Shown one piece after another: positions 8,549 through 17,109 of a stretch of 64,000 bases of DNA. Numbering within the stretch: position 1 is the stretch's first letter; each line of letters starts with the position of its first letter. The notes under the pieces are model-generated. The model saw only the letters and a list, made by a program, of their open reading frames with translations. It had not been told where the DNA came from and did no database searches. Both the position numbers and the translations under genes were made by a program. The stretch comes from Betaproteobacteria bacterium (GTDB lineage: Bacteria; Pseudomonadota; Gammaproteobacteria; Burkholderiales; Burkholderiaceae), in the NCBI GenBank assembly GCA_009927445.1, contig RFMZ01000191.1:1-64000 (forward strand). The letters are read 5' to 3'.

Positions 8549-8635
8549 TTTGATTGTCTTTATTTTAAATTTGTTATAAAAACATGGTATCACTACTAGA
8601 AATGAGATGAAATGTTTATCAAAGGAGACTACTGG

Positions 8636-9631
8636 ATGGACTACGCAGACACATTAAGAACGCGCAGACAGTTTTTACTAGCAGGTCTTGGTTTAAGCCT
8701 ATCTGCTATTGCTAATTGTGAAGAGCCCTATCCCAATAGACCAATTAAAATAATCGTACCAGTTCCAGCAGGCGGCGGCGCTGACAACGTTGCTAGGAGT
8801 TTTGCCCTACATATGAGCAAGGTCCTTAATCAGCAAATAGTGATTGAAAATCGTGCTGGCGCCGCAGGTATTATTGCCATGGATACTCTTGCTAAATCTG
8901 CGCCTGATGGTTATACATTAATTCAAACAAATGTCTCGACAATTTCGATTAATCCATCAATATATAATAAATTGCCATATGATAGTTTGCGCGATTTTGT
9001 ACCTATTTCTCTGACATCCCTTGGTCCGATGCTATTAGTCATAAATCCCAAAATACCTGCTAGATCGATTAAAGAATTAATTCATTATGCAAAGAATAAA
9101 CCTGGCGGATTATCCTATGGGTCTTTAGGTAATGGGAGTATTCAGCATCTAGCTGGATATATGCTAGGAAAAGAAGCTGGTATACAGACCCTACATACTC
9201 CATATAAAGGTGCAGCGCCGGTTGCTGTGGATTTGTTGTCTGGTGTGATTGATATGGCTTTTAGTGGAACTGGGACTGTTGCAGGACATTTAAAGGCTGG
9301 TCGACTAATTGCACTTGGTCAAACAACCGTTACAAGGTCAAGTTTTTTTCCTTCTATACCAACCTTTACTGAGGAGGGTTTTAAGAAGATGGAGTTTGTT
9401 CTTTGGAATGGACTATTAGCTCCAACAGGGACTCCTAGTTATATTATTCAACACTTAAGTAACGTCACACGCGAAGTATCTAAATCAACTGAGTTAATGA
9501 ATCTTTTTGCGGCGAGTACAACCAATATTGCTTCCAATACTCCAGAAGATTTTTTGCAATTAATTAAGAAGGAGCAGCAAATATATTCTGCGATTGTCAA
9601 AGAATCTGGAATTAAATCTGAGATGATATAG
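8636..9631 (+). CDS. Bug/TctC binding protein with Tat-type signal
   Basis: This is a periplasmic solute-binding protein of the tripartite tricarboxylate transporter family (Bug). Family members grip carboxylates of small organic acids, and the same fold recurs ten more times in this window. Visible marks are 'PIKIIVPVPAGGGADNVAR', 'VIENRAGAAGIIAMD', 'APDGYTL' and 'HTPYKGAAPVAVDLLSG'. The start at 8636 is chosen over 8612 because AAAGGAG sits eight bases upstream. It gives 331 residues beginning with 'RTRRQFLLAGLGLSLSA', which has twin arginines and a hydrophobic core like a Tat signal, while the other Bug proteins here have Sec signals. It is followed at 16 bases by an RraA-like gene. Confidence 0.85.
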   Translation: MDYADTLRTRRQFLLAGLGLSLSAIANCEEPYPNRPIKIIVPVPAGGGADNVARSFALHMSKVLNQQIVIENRAGAAGIIAMDTLAKSAPDGYTLIQTNVSTISINPSIYNKLPYDSLRDFVPISLTSLGPMLLVINPKIPARSIKELIHYAKNKPGGLSYGSLGNGSIQHLAGYMLGKEAGIQTLHTPYKGAAPVAVDLLSGVIDMAFSGTGTVAGHLKAGRLIALGQTTVTRSSFFPSIPTFTEEGFKKMEFVLWNGLLAPTGTPSYIIQHLSNVTREVSKSTELMNLFAASTTNIASNTPEDFLQLIKKEQQIYSAIVKESGIKSEMI

Positions 9632-9647
9632 AAAGAGAGTTTTAAAA

Positions 9648-10196
9648 ATGGCCATATCAACTATGAAGAAAACCTCAGACCTCTGTGATGCCTGTGCAGA
9701 GATTATGGTCTGTAAGACCCCACTTCGAAGTTTTGGTCAGATTCGATCCTTTTCTGGAGAGGTAAGAACAGTTCAATGTGATGGTGACATCACAAAAATG
9801 AGGGAGGCAGTGAATTTGCCTGGTCGAGGAATGGTCCTCGTGGTCGATAATGCTGGGATTTTAGAGCATGCCGTTTTTGGTGATGTGATGGCTGGCTTGG
9901 CAATTCAAAACGAGTGGGCCGGATTGATTATTTATGGCGCGATTCGAGATGTGGCAATTATCGATGCAATGCCAATTGGAGTTAAAGCACTAGGAGCAAT
10001 TCCTTGCAGAGGTTCGCGTTTAGGAATTGGTAAAGCCAATGTGCCGGTCTCATTTGGTGGCGTAAGCTTTTCTCCTGGATGCTTTGTAGTGGCTGATGAG
10101 GACGGCGTTATTTTGCTACCAGCAGGTATGACTCCAGAAAGTATTTCAACAGAAGAAGCAATACGCGAGACATATCATTTTGCCGCCCAGAAATAA
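9648..10196 (+). CDS. RraA-like / HMG-CHA aldolase family protein
   Basis: The family includes the RNase E inhibitor RraA and the class II 4-hydroxy-4-methyl-2-oxoglutarate / 4-carboxy-4-hydroxy-2-oxoadipate aldolases. The 182-residue sequence has the shared core 'GDVMAGLAIQNEWAGLIIYGAIRDV' region, where the G-D and R-D residues bind the divalent metal and pyruvate enolate in the aldolases. Because it directly follows a Bug binding protein rather than housekeeping genes, an aldolase or decarboxylase acting on a 2-oxo acid is more likely than RNA metabolism. GAAAGAGAG serves as ribosome-binding site. It is likely co-transcribed with the Bug gene. Confidence 0.75.
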   Translation: MAISTMKKTSDLCDACAEIMVCKTPLRSFGQIRSFSGEVRTVQCDGDITKMREAVNLPGRGMVLVVDNAGILEHAVFGDVMAGLAIQNEWAGLIIYGAIRDVAIIDAMPIGVKALGAIPCRGSRLGIGKANVPVSFGGVSFSPGCFVVADEDGVILLPAGMTPESISTEEAIRETYHFAAQK

Positions 10197-10229
10197 ACAC
10201 TTTCTATTCAAGGCCCAAGCTTAACAGCA

Positions 10230-10263
10230 CTGTAACCAATTTGACACACAATTACCTTAGGAT
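10230..10263 (+). promoter_or_regulatory. Possible Pho box and -10 upstream of phoX
   Basis: CTGTAAC-caat-TTGACAC (10230-10247) resembles two direct 7-base PhoB repeats (consensus CTGTCAT) spaced by four bases, with two mismatches in each. TAGGAT (10258-10263), ten bases further on, could be the -10 element at the spacing usual for Pho promoters. The downstream gene is a phosphatase, which agrees with phosphate control. The assignment is tentative. Confidence 0.35.
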
Positions 10264-10296
10264 AAATAACTAATCTTTTTATTGGAGCAATACATC

Positions 10297-12204
10297 ATGA
10301 ACGAATTTGATCAAGTCATCGTTAATTCTAGGCATAACGAGGACCATATACTCTCGATTAGTCCCTCGCGAAGAACCTTTCTATCGACGTCGGTTGGATT
10401 ATTAGGCTTATTTTCTGTGCCAAGCGAATTACTTGCGCAATCAAAAAAGGCGGTAGCTTGGGGTGGTTTGACCAAGGCATTTACGTTTGAATCAGTGCCA
10501 ATGTCCCAGTCGCGGGATAATATTTCCTTGCCAATGGGATATCGCTGGTCAGTAGTAGCAGCCTGGGGGGATCCCATCAATGGCAAATTCCCGCACATTT
10601 CGTATGATGTGAATGAATCAGCGCAAAAGCAAGCAATGCAATTTGGTATGCATCATGATGGCTGTGCTTTTTTCGAAGACGCCAACTCTAAAACGAAGGG
10701 CTTGTGGGTAGTAAATCACGAGTACACCGATGATGGCTTACTTCATCCTGAGGGGATGCGGGTTTGGGGTAAAGAGCAAGTTACCAAGAGTCAAGCCGCC
10801 CATGGGGTGACGGTTGCGCACATTCAAAAGAGTTCTACTGGTATGTGGGAGGTGGTTGATGGACCCTATGCCAGAAGAGTTACAGGTTATAGCCCATGTC
10901 GTGTAAGTGGTCCAGCCGCTGGCCACGCGCTCATGAAAACTGCCGCAGACCCACAAGGACAATTGATTTTAGGTACTTTAAATAACTGTGCAAATGGAGT
11001 AACTCCATGGGGGACTTACTTAACCTGTGAAGAAAATATTAACGGCTATTTTGTTAAAACAGGTGAGCCTACCAAAGAAGAAGCTCGACTTGGTATTAAT
11101 AACAAAGGCTTTGGATATCGTTGGCAAGAATTTGACGAGCGGTTTAATGTGGATAAGACGCCTAACGAGCCAAATCGTTTTGGCTGGGTAGTTGAAATCG
11201 ACCCGCGAAATCCCCATACTGCGCCGACTAAGCGAACTGCGCTGGGTCGCTTTAAGCACGAAGGGGCTGAAGTGACTATTGCGAAGGATGGTCGAGTAGT
11301 GGTGTATATGGGTGATGATCAAGCAGGAGAATACGTTTACCGCTATGTTAGTAAAAAGAAGTACCTGCCGGGTAATGCCGAACATAATGCACAATTATTA
11401 GATGAAGGTACTTTGTTTGTTGCTCAGTTTGGTAAAGAAGGTAGTGGAACTTGGGTTGCGCTAGTGCACGGCCAAGATGGTTTAACTAAAGAAAATGGTT
11501 TTGAAGATCAAGCATATATCCTTATTAATGCGCGCTTAGCGGCTGATTTTGTGAAGGCTACGCCGATGGATCGAGCAGAGTGGGTTACTGTTCATCCTAA
11601 AACAAAAGAAGTGTATGTAGCTTTAACTAATAATGCACTACGTGGAGATCGTTTTCCGGTAGATGATGCCAATCCAAGAGCTAAAAATTCTTTCGGGCAT
11701 ATCGTGAGGTGGCGTCCACAAGATTTTGACGCCGCTAGTAAAAATTTCTATTGGGAGATATTTACTTTAGCTGGGGATCCTAAAAGCACTCAAGAAAACT
11801 TACAAGGTAATATTCGTGGAGATGTCTTTGGCTCTCCAGATGGTTTGTGGTTTGATAAGCGAGGAATTTTATGGACCCAAACCGATATATCCACAAGCGC
11901 ATTAGGAAAAGGTCCATACGCTGGCATTACTAATAATATGATGTTTGCCGCAGACCCTGTGACAAAAGAGTTTCGTCGCTTTTTAATTGGGCCAAATGGT
12001 TGTGAGATTACTGGTGTTGATATGACATCTGATTACAAGACGATGTTTATTAATATTCAGCATCCAGGTGAGACTGCTAGTGAGCGAAGTGATCCAAAGA
12101 GTCCAAAGGCGGTAAGCACTTGGCCTGATCAGGAAAAGTTTTCACGTCCTAGATCAGCGACGATTGCGATTTGGCGAGAGGATGGTAAACCGGTTGGAGC
12201 TTAG
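10297..12204 (+). CDS. phoX: PhoX-family phosphatase (DUF839), Tat-exported
   Basis: This secreted alkaline phosphatase of the PhoX type has 635 residues. The long Tat signal contains 'SPSRRTFLSTSVGLLGLF'. Family landmarks follow: 'WVVNHEYTDDGLLHPEG', 'NNCANGVTPWGTYLTCEEN' (residues about 235-255, including the conserved cysteine and glutamates of the Fe/Ca cluster), 'FKHEGAEVTI', 'VYMGDDQAGEYVYRY' and 'GSPDGLWFDKRG'. PhoX enzymes use an iron-calcium cofactor and release phosphate from phosphomonoesters in the periplasm. The track start is a TTG, and the ATG at 10297 has GGAG nine bases upstream. It is a single gene, convergent with azlCD, and a possible Pho box precedes it. Confidence 0.88.
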   Translation: MNEFDQVIVNSRHNEDHILSISPSRRTFLSTSVGLLGLFSVPSELLAQSKKAVAWGGLTKAFTFESVPMSQSRDNISLPMGYRWSVVAAWGDPINGKFPHISYDVNESAQKQAMQFGMHHDGCAFFEDANSKTKGLWVVNHEYTDDGLLHPEGMRVWGKEQVTKSQAAHGVTVAHIQKSSTGMWEVVDGPYARRVTGYSPCRVSGPAAGHALMKTAADPQGQLILGTLNNCANGVTPWGTYLTCEENINGYFVKTGEPTKEEARLGINNKGFGYRWQEFDERFNVDKTPNEPNRFGWVVEIDPRNPHTAPTKRTALGRFKHEGAEVTIAKDGRVVVYMGDDQAGEYVYRYVSKKKYLPGNAEHNAQLLDEGTLFVAQFGKEGSGTWVALVHGQDGLTKENGFEDQAYILINARLAADFVKATPMDRAEWVTVHPKTKEVYVALTNNALRGDRFPVDDANPRAKNSFGHIVRWRPQDFDAASKNFYWEIFTLAGDPKSTQENLQGNIRGDVFGSPDGLWFDKRGILWTQTDISTSALGKGPYAGITNNMMFAADPVTKEFRRFLIGPNGCEITGVDMTSDYKTMFINIQHPGETASERSDPKSPKAVSTWPDQEKFSRPRSATIAIWREDGKPVGA

Positions 12205-12226
12205 TTTTGAAGTCAAATGAAAACTA
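12202..12226. terminator. A/T hairpin between phoX and azlD
   Basis: TAGTTTT and AAAACTA form a 7-bp stem around an 11-base loop, spanning the phoX stop codon and located between two convergent genes. It could work as a weak terminator in both directions. Confidence 0.3.
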
Positions 12227-12231
12227 GGTTA

Positions 12232-12576
12232 TTAAATGACGGGTAAGAAGATTTTGAGTAGTGAATAAACGGCTATTCCCCCAAAAATAGTAACTAGGAC
12301 ACTTTTTGTAATTATGCAAGTCAGTACCGCACTTATCGTCGAGATAAGTTGCGGCCACTGCCACTGGAATGTATAGAGGGTAGTTGTTGGATCGCGGATA
12401 TAAAATACCTCAGGAATAACTATTGCAATTAATGCCGCTATAGGGGCATATTTTAGATATTCTTGAACACTTGCAGGTAACTGAAAGCGCGCCCCAAGTA
12501 GTAAAAAAAAGCTTCTAGTACACAAAGTAACGATACCTAGCCCAATAAATGCAAGCCACATATGAAATTCATTCAT
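12232..12576 (-). CDS. azlD: AzlD-type amino-acid exporter subunit
   Basis: The small membrane partner of AzlC has 114 residues and four hydrophobic segments, with the family marks 'RSFFLLLG' and 'YLKYAPIAALIAIVIPE'. The track start at 12642 is wrong. The ATG at 12576 overlaps the stop of azlC by four bases (ATGA), which is how the pair is usually arranged and implies translational coupling. AzlCD-type complexes (including YgaZH) export branched-chain amino acids. The protein acts in the inner membrane. Confidence 0.85.
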   Translation of the reverse strand: MNEFHMWLAFIGLGIVTLCTRSFFLLLGARFQLPASVQEYLKYAPIAALIAIVIPEVFYIRDPTTTLYTFQWQWPQLISTISAVLTCIITKSVLVTIFGGIAVYSLLKIFLPVI

Positions 12577-13304
12577 TGAGAGCCTTTTTTGAGTACTTTG
12601 TCTGATACCATCGCAGTGCTTATGCCGGCAATGACAGAGCAAATAATTGCTAAGCGATAGGGTAAATTAATTGTTAGGATACATGTCGCTATAGCGGCAA
12701 GTGCTGAAAGAATAGCGGTTGGAGATTTGATAGATGGGATGATCAGAGTCACAAGTGCTAAAGTTCCGGCAAATTCAAGGCCCCAAGAATTAGGAATTTG
12801 GCTACCAAATATCACGGCGACAACTAAGCCACTTTGCCAAACAACCCAATTTGTTAGCGAGGCCCCTAGAAAAAAATTCAACACATCTTGTTTATTATGT
12901 AGAGGAGATGGCTGGGGGTATTTTGTAATAAAGCGCACATAGCTCATATCGCCATTAAAGTACCCTAAGGTCATGCGTTGGTGTATCGGTAGATGTTTAA
13001 AATGTGGTTGTAAGGAGGCGCTAAATAATAAAAAACGAATATTGATAATCAGCGCTGTAATCCAAATCGTCCAAAAAGGATACTCCGCAAAAATAAGTGG
13101 TAGAACTGCAATTTGAGAGGATCCTGCATAAATCATCGTCGTCATGCCGACTGTCTCCCATGGCCCTAGTCCCATTTTGAGAATAGCCAGATTAGTGACA
13201 ACGGACCATGCAAATAATCCAACACTGAGCTCTAGCATGGATTGTATGCCTGCTAAAAACTCAGGAGGGAAATTGTATTGAGTGAGTCGAAAATTTTTCT
13301 GCAC
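12573..13304 (-). CDS. azlC: AzlC-type amino-acid exporter subunit
   Basis: The large subunit of the AzlCD exporter has 243 residues and about seven hydrophobic segments. Conserved blocks are visible: 'GLGPWETVGMTTMIYAGSSQ' near residue 45, 'INIRFLLFSASLQPHF' and 'LGASLTNWVVWQSG'. The second block, with the N-x-R-x-L pattern, is typical of the family. It pairs with azlD through an ATGA overlap and is divergent, across 261 bases, from the Bug gene at 13566. The physiological substrate is presumably branched-chain amino acids. No regulator gene lies next to it. Confidence 0.85.
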   Translation of the reverse strand: MQKNFRLTQYNFPPEFLAGIQSMLELSVGLFAWSVVTNLAILKMGLGPWETVGMTTMIYAGSSQIAVLPLIFAEYPFWTIWITALIINIRFLLFSASLQPHFKHLPIHQRMTLGYFNGDMSYVRFITKYPQPSPLHNKQDVLNFFLGASLTNWVVWQSGLVVAVIFGSQIPNSWGLEFAGTLALVTLIIPSIKSPTAILSALAAIATCILTINLPYRLAIICSVIAGISTAMVSDKVLKKGSQ

Positions 13305-13565
13305 GATAAGAATCTATAAAACTCTAATATACACACTAATTGTTGACAGCTAGATATTCAGAAGTACAAGAGTTAATTCAATAATTTTAAAAAATATTCT
13401 TGATATCGTTTGCCGGGTAATCATTACAAATTACTAGATTACTGCCCTAGAATGACATACCTGTCGTATTGTAAATGACTAAAAGGTCGGAATAAATAAT
13501 AGTCACTATGTAGAGAATTACGTACAATGGTGCAGAATATTATTTACCTAAAATAAGGAAGATTT

Positions 13566-14555
13566 ATGAGACTCATGCCTTGCGCTAATTTTTTTCGCAC
13601 TCTGCAGTTAATCAGTTTTTATATCCTACTGATCATGCCGCTCTGGTCATTTGCCCAGGGTTATCCGCAGAAGTCAGTGAAGGTTGTGGTGACTAATCCT
13701 GCTGGAGGAAGCTCAGATATTATGGCGCGGATTCTGGCGCAAAAACTTGGGGATTTGTGGAAGCAAACTGTCGTAGTCGAAAACCGTGCAGGTGCTGCTG
13801 GTTCGATTGGGATGGTTTATGCAGCAAGTCAGCCAGCAGATGGCTATACTTTTTTATTTGGAGCACAGGGTTCAACCATTGTTTCTCCATTACTCTCAAA
13901 GGTCCCATATGATATGGCTAGGGACTTTACACCAGTTGCCTTAATTGCTACTGGACCGAGTATTTTGATGGTTAATGCAGCAGCCCCGTATCGCACTGTT
14001 GCAGATTTAATTGCGGCAGCTAAAAATCAATCAGGTGGGATTAATTTTGGTTCGGGCGGAGTTGGAACTGCGGCGCATTTAGGTGCCGAGATGTTTAATA
14101 GTTTTGCTGGGATACAGACTGTGCACGTGCCTTATAAGGGCGGAATTGCTGCGATTAATGACTTGGCTGCAGGACAGATTCAGTTTCAGTTTACAGACGC
14201 TGCACCCGTGATGTCATTCATCAAGTCGGGAAAGTTACGTGCTCTAGCAGTCACTACCCCGAAGAGATTTCCATTATTGCCAGATGTCCCGACATTTGTC
14301 GAGAGTGGTTTAACGAATTTTGTAGCGGTAAACTCTTGGGGTGTATTTTTACCAGGTGGCGCCTCTAAAGAGGTTGTGCAAGATTTAGCGACGAGCATTC
14401 GTAAGGTGATGTTAGATCCAGAGATCATTCGACGTTTTTCAGAGATGGGATTTGAAGCCCAGAATTCAACCGTGGAGGAATATCGCTCCTTTTTGGCTGC
14501 TGAAAATAGTCGATATAGTAAATTGATTCGTGAGAATCGAATCAAAGGCGAATAG
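13566..14555 (+). CDS. Bug/TctC binding protein
   Basis: The 329-residue solute-binding protein has a Sec signal ('LISFYILLIMPLWSFAQG', cleavage about residue 30). Ligand-pocket strands are 'VVVTNPAGGSSDIMARILAQ', 'VENRAGAAGSIGM' and 'VHVPYKGGIAAINDLAAGQ'. The usual acidic 'GGxxD' is present as GGSSD. AAGGAAG precedes the ATG. A second Bug gene follows after 126 bases, and the two are clearly different in sequence, so they probably bind different acids. No partner transporter or enzyme is adjacent on the left, where the azlCD pair is divergent. Confidence 0.87.
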   Translation: MRLMPCANFFRTLQLISFYILLIMPLWSFAQGYPQKSVKVVVTNPAGGSSDIMARILAQKLGDLWKQTVVVENRAGAAGSIGMVYAASQPADGYTFLFGAQGSTIVSPLLSKVPYDMARDFTPVALIATGPSILMVNAAAPYRTVADLIAAAKNQSGGINFGSGGVGTAAHLGAEMFNSFAGIQTVHVPYKGGIAAINDLAAGQIQFQFTDAAPVMSFIKSGKLRALAVTTPKRFPLLPDVPTFVESGLTNFVAVNSWGVFLPGGASKEVVQDLATSIRKVMLDPEIIRRFSEMGFEAQNSTVEEYRSFLAAENSRYSKLIRENRIKGE

Positions 14556-14681
14556 ATTAGGATAAGATAGTCTCGAACATTTCAATTTTTAGGGTAGGTT
14601 TTTGCTTAGTTAGGTAGTGCACGAGAACTGATTGTCCGCTCTAGGCACTGTATTAGAACAAATAATTTGGAGAATGTATCA

Positions 14682-15662
14682 ATGAGGTTCATTTCTTTTA
14701 CAAGTATTTTAGGGTTTTGTCTGGCATTGATGCATGCTTTTGGTGGGTCTATTTTGGCTAATGAATATCCCGATAAGCCTATAAAAATACTAGTACCTGC
14801 AGCCCCTGGTGGTGGAGCTGATTTTATAGCACGTACGATGAGTAATCGTTTAACAGAGGCCTTTGGTCAAAATATTGTGATTGAAAATCGTGCTGGGGCG
14901 TCAGGGACAATCGCAGCAGAATTAATGACCAAGTCTGCACCAAATGGTTACACGATTTTATTAGCACAATCCACTTTAACGGTGATTGCCCCTCACTTAT
15001 ATAAAAAACTGAATTACGACACATTAAAAGATATGGTGCCAGTAACGATGGTGGCCCAAATGCCTTTTATGATGGTTGTGCATCCAAGTATTCCAGCCAA
15101 TAATGTCAAAGAGTTGATTGCTTATGCCAAGGCAAAGCCAGGTGAGCTCAATTTTTCTTCCTCAGGTAATGGTGCTGGGAGTCATTTAGCTGGAGAGATG
15201 TTTAATGGGGCAACAGGTCTCAAATTAACGCATGTCCCTTATAAAGGTGCTGGGCCTGCTATCAATGCGGCTGTCGCTGGCGAGGTACAAATAGCATTTG
15301 CACCAATTGTGGCAGTTTTACCTCTAGTAAAATCAAATCGTCTGAAGGCTATCGCTGTAACCACCATGAATCGTTCGCTAGCAAGTCCTGAAACTCCGAC
15401 TTTATCTGAGTCAGGTTTAGCCGGCTTTGATATAAATACTTGGTTTGGATTGTTTGTTCCAGCGAATACTCCGCAAGAAATCGTGGACCGGATTTATCGT
15501 GAAGCGGTAAAAGTTATTAAGCACCCCGAAGTTGCGGAGCGATTTATTCGAGAAGGAGCGGATCCAGTTGGGAATACATCGGCAGAATTTGGAAAAATAG
15601 TCCGGAGTGAATACATTAAGTTTGCCAAAATTGTTAAGGATTCTGGCGCAAAAATCGATTAA
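14682..15662 (+). CDS. Bug/TctC binding protein
   Basis: This is a second, paralogous binding protein of 326 residues when started at the ATG at 14682 (GGAG nine bases upstream). The track start at 14667 is a TTG. The signal peptide is 'FISFTSILGFCLALMHAFGG'. The mature part begins 'NEYPDKPIKILVPAAPGGG' and contains 'IENRAGASGTIAAELM', 'APNGYTIL' and 'THVPYKGAGPAINAAVAGE'. It is followed at 15 bases by a cupin and then by an alpha/beta hydrolase on the same strand, suggesting a three-gene uptake-and-hydrolysis unit for one substrate. Confidence 0.87.
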   Translation: MRFISFTSILGFCLALMHAFGGSILANEYPDKPIKILVPAAPGGGADFIARTMSNRLTEAFGQNIVIENRAGASGTIAAELMTKSAPNGYTILLAQSTLTVIAPHLYKKLNYDTLKDMVPVTMVAQMPFMMVVHPSIPANNVKELIAYAKAKPGELNFSSSGNGAGSHLAGEMFNGATGLKLTHVPYKGAGPAINAAVAGEVQIAFAPIVAVLPLVKSNRLKAIAVTTMNRSLASPETPTLSESGLAGFDINTWFGLFVPANTPQEIVDRIYREAVKVIKHPEVAERFIREGADPVGNTSAEFGKIVRSEYIKFAKIVKDSGAKID

Positions 15663-15677
15663 ATAAGGAGAAGTGCG

Positions 15678-16139
15678 ATGCAATCTGCAATACAGGCAAC
15701 AGACAATACCAAAACTGCTGGCGCTTTAAAGGCTGGCGATGGAAAATATATATTTCCGATGTCCCAGTTAGCCGGAATTGATGCGGGTATTGGGTACTCA
15801 ACGGCATTTGGCCCAGTTGTTGAGGGTGAAAGAATGCAAGTGGCCTTAGTCACGAAAGCTAAAGGAACTGGCGCTAAACCACACACACATCCCAATGAGC
15901 AGTGGAATTATATTGTTCAGGGGACATTACGAGTGCAAGTTGGAGATCAGCCAGAACAGCTTTGCGGGCCTGGTACTCTATTGTATTTTCCAGCAAATAT
16001 TGTGCACTCTACAGTTGCCACGCAAGATGGTGATGTGGTGTTTTTAGCTGTGAAAGATTTATCGCATGGCATCCATGGTAGTCCAGTTGATGGCAAGATG
16101 GAGAAGGGCTTCTTTGATCCGGGATTTGAGAAGCAATAA
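15678..16139 (+). CDS. Cupin-domain protein
   Basis: The 153-residue single-domain cupin is preceded by AAGGAG. The first cupin motif is 'KPHTHPNEQWNYIVQGTLRV' (residues about 74-93), with H-x-H and a Glu/Gln metal-binding pattern. The second motif is 'PANIVHSTVATQDGDVV'. It is cytosolic. The place between a Bug binding protein and a hydrolase suggests that it acts on, or senses, the imported compound. Reaction types in this fold (dioxygenase, isomerase, decarboxylase) cannot be separated from sequence alone. Confidence 0.75.
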   Translation: MQSAIQATDNTKTAGALKAGDGKYIFPMSQLAGIDAGIGYSTAFGPVVEGERMQVALVTKAKGTGAKPHTHPNEQWNYIVQGTLRVQVGDQPEQLCGPGTLLYFPANIVHSTVATQDGDVVFLAVKDLSHGIHGSPVDGKMEKGFFDPGFEKQ

Positions 16140-16147
16140 CTTAAAAA

Positions 16148-17107
16148 ATGAAAAAAGTACCCACGACTTCGGCCCTTAGATCATCGAAAACCAAGCCCAA
16201 GCTAGTCAAGCAGCTTGACAGCTCGGAGTCGGTTTATTTTTATAGTGATGGTCTTCGGTTGTCTGGGCGCTTTACTGTAGCTGTCAATGCAAAAAGAGGC
16301 CAGCGGTTACCTACGATTATTTGTTTGCATGGGTACTCTGGCCGAAAAGATATTTATATGCCAAGTTACGTTCGTGAGTTAACTCAGGCTGGGTATAACA
16401 CGCTAGATTTTTTTCATCGCGGCTTTGGTGACAGTGCTGGGATTCGTTTACGCAATAATCCTTGGGAGCAGGTTGCGGATACGATGAGTGCTTTGATTTA
16501 TCTCCAGCAACGCGCGGAGGTTGATCCGCAGCGCATTGCTTTATATGGGACTAGTTTTGGGGGCACTATTGCGATCCAAGCTGCGGCTCAGTCAACTGAC
16601 TTTAAATGCGTCGTATCGGTTGGTTCACCAGCAAATGTTGGGCGATCCTTTCGATCAAAAAGAACTTATGGAGAGTGGTTAGACTGGGAGGAAGAATTAA
16701 AAGAAGATCGGATTCGTCGAGTGATGACTGGTCAGTCTAAGCGTGTACCCTATGGCACTTTAGTCCCCTCGGGAAGAGCCGAGCGAGATGCCATTGATAC
16801 GATGTATAAAACAGCAGAAGGATATCCAGAGGGATATCCGATGGAAAGTTATGATTTGGGGACTGTCTTTGTGCCAGAAGAAAAAGCCAGTTTAATTGCC
16901 CCAAGGGCTTGTTTATTTATTCATGCAGAGCGCGATACGATGGTTCCCCTGTCTGAAGCGCAAAGCTTTTACGATCACGCTCAAGAGCCTAAAAGATTGA
17001 TCGTCTTACCAAAGGCTAATCATGTCGATGTGTATGAGCCACGCAATCCAAAGACTTTTTTGGTGGTTATTGGACATATGAAAGCTTTTTTTAAAGAATA
17101 TTTATAA
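16148..17107 (+). CDS. Alpha/beta-hydrolase, S9/dienelactone-hydrolase-like
   Basis: The 319-residue cytosolic hydrolase has 'IICLHGYSGRKDIYMPSY' (oxyanion region), the nucleophile elbow 'LYGTSFGGTIA' (Ser about 140), an acid at 'HAERDTMVP' and the catalytic His at 'PKANHVDVYEP'. The order and spacing match dienelactone hydrolases and BAAT/S9-like esterases. The start lies only eight bases after the cupin stop, so translation probably depends on coupling. Its stop is two bases from the stop of the convergent Bug gene, leaving no room for a separate terminator. The substrate is unknown. Confidence 0.75.
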   Translation: MKKVPTTSALRSSKTKPKLVKQLDSSESVYFYSDGLRLSGRFTVAVNAKRGQRLPTIICLHGYSGRKDIYMPSYVRELTQAGYNTLDFFHRGFGDSAGIRLRNNPWEQVADTMSALIYLQQRAEVDPQRIALYGTSFGGTIAIQAAAQSTDFKCVVSVGSPANVGRSFRSKRTYGEWLDWEEELKEDRIRRVMTGQSKRVPYGTLVPSGRAERDAIDTMYKTAEGYPEGYPMESYDLGTVFVPEEKASLIAPRACLFIHAERDTMVPLSEAQSFYDHAQEPKRLIVLPKANHVDVYEPRNPKTFLVVIGHMKAFFKEYL

Positions 17108-17109
17108 AG

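Noticed and set aside
10738-10962. Minus-strand ORFs inside phoX and other long genes (for example 10311-10598, 11020-11394)
   Set aside because: They are frame shadows of real genes, with no ribosome-binding site and no family-like motif.
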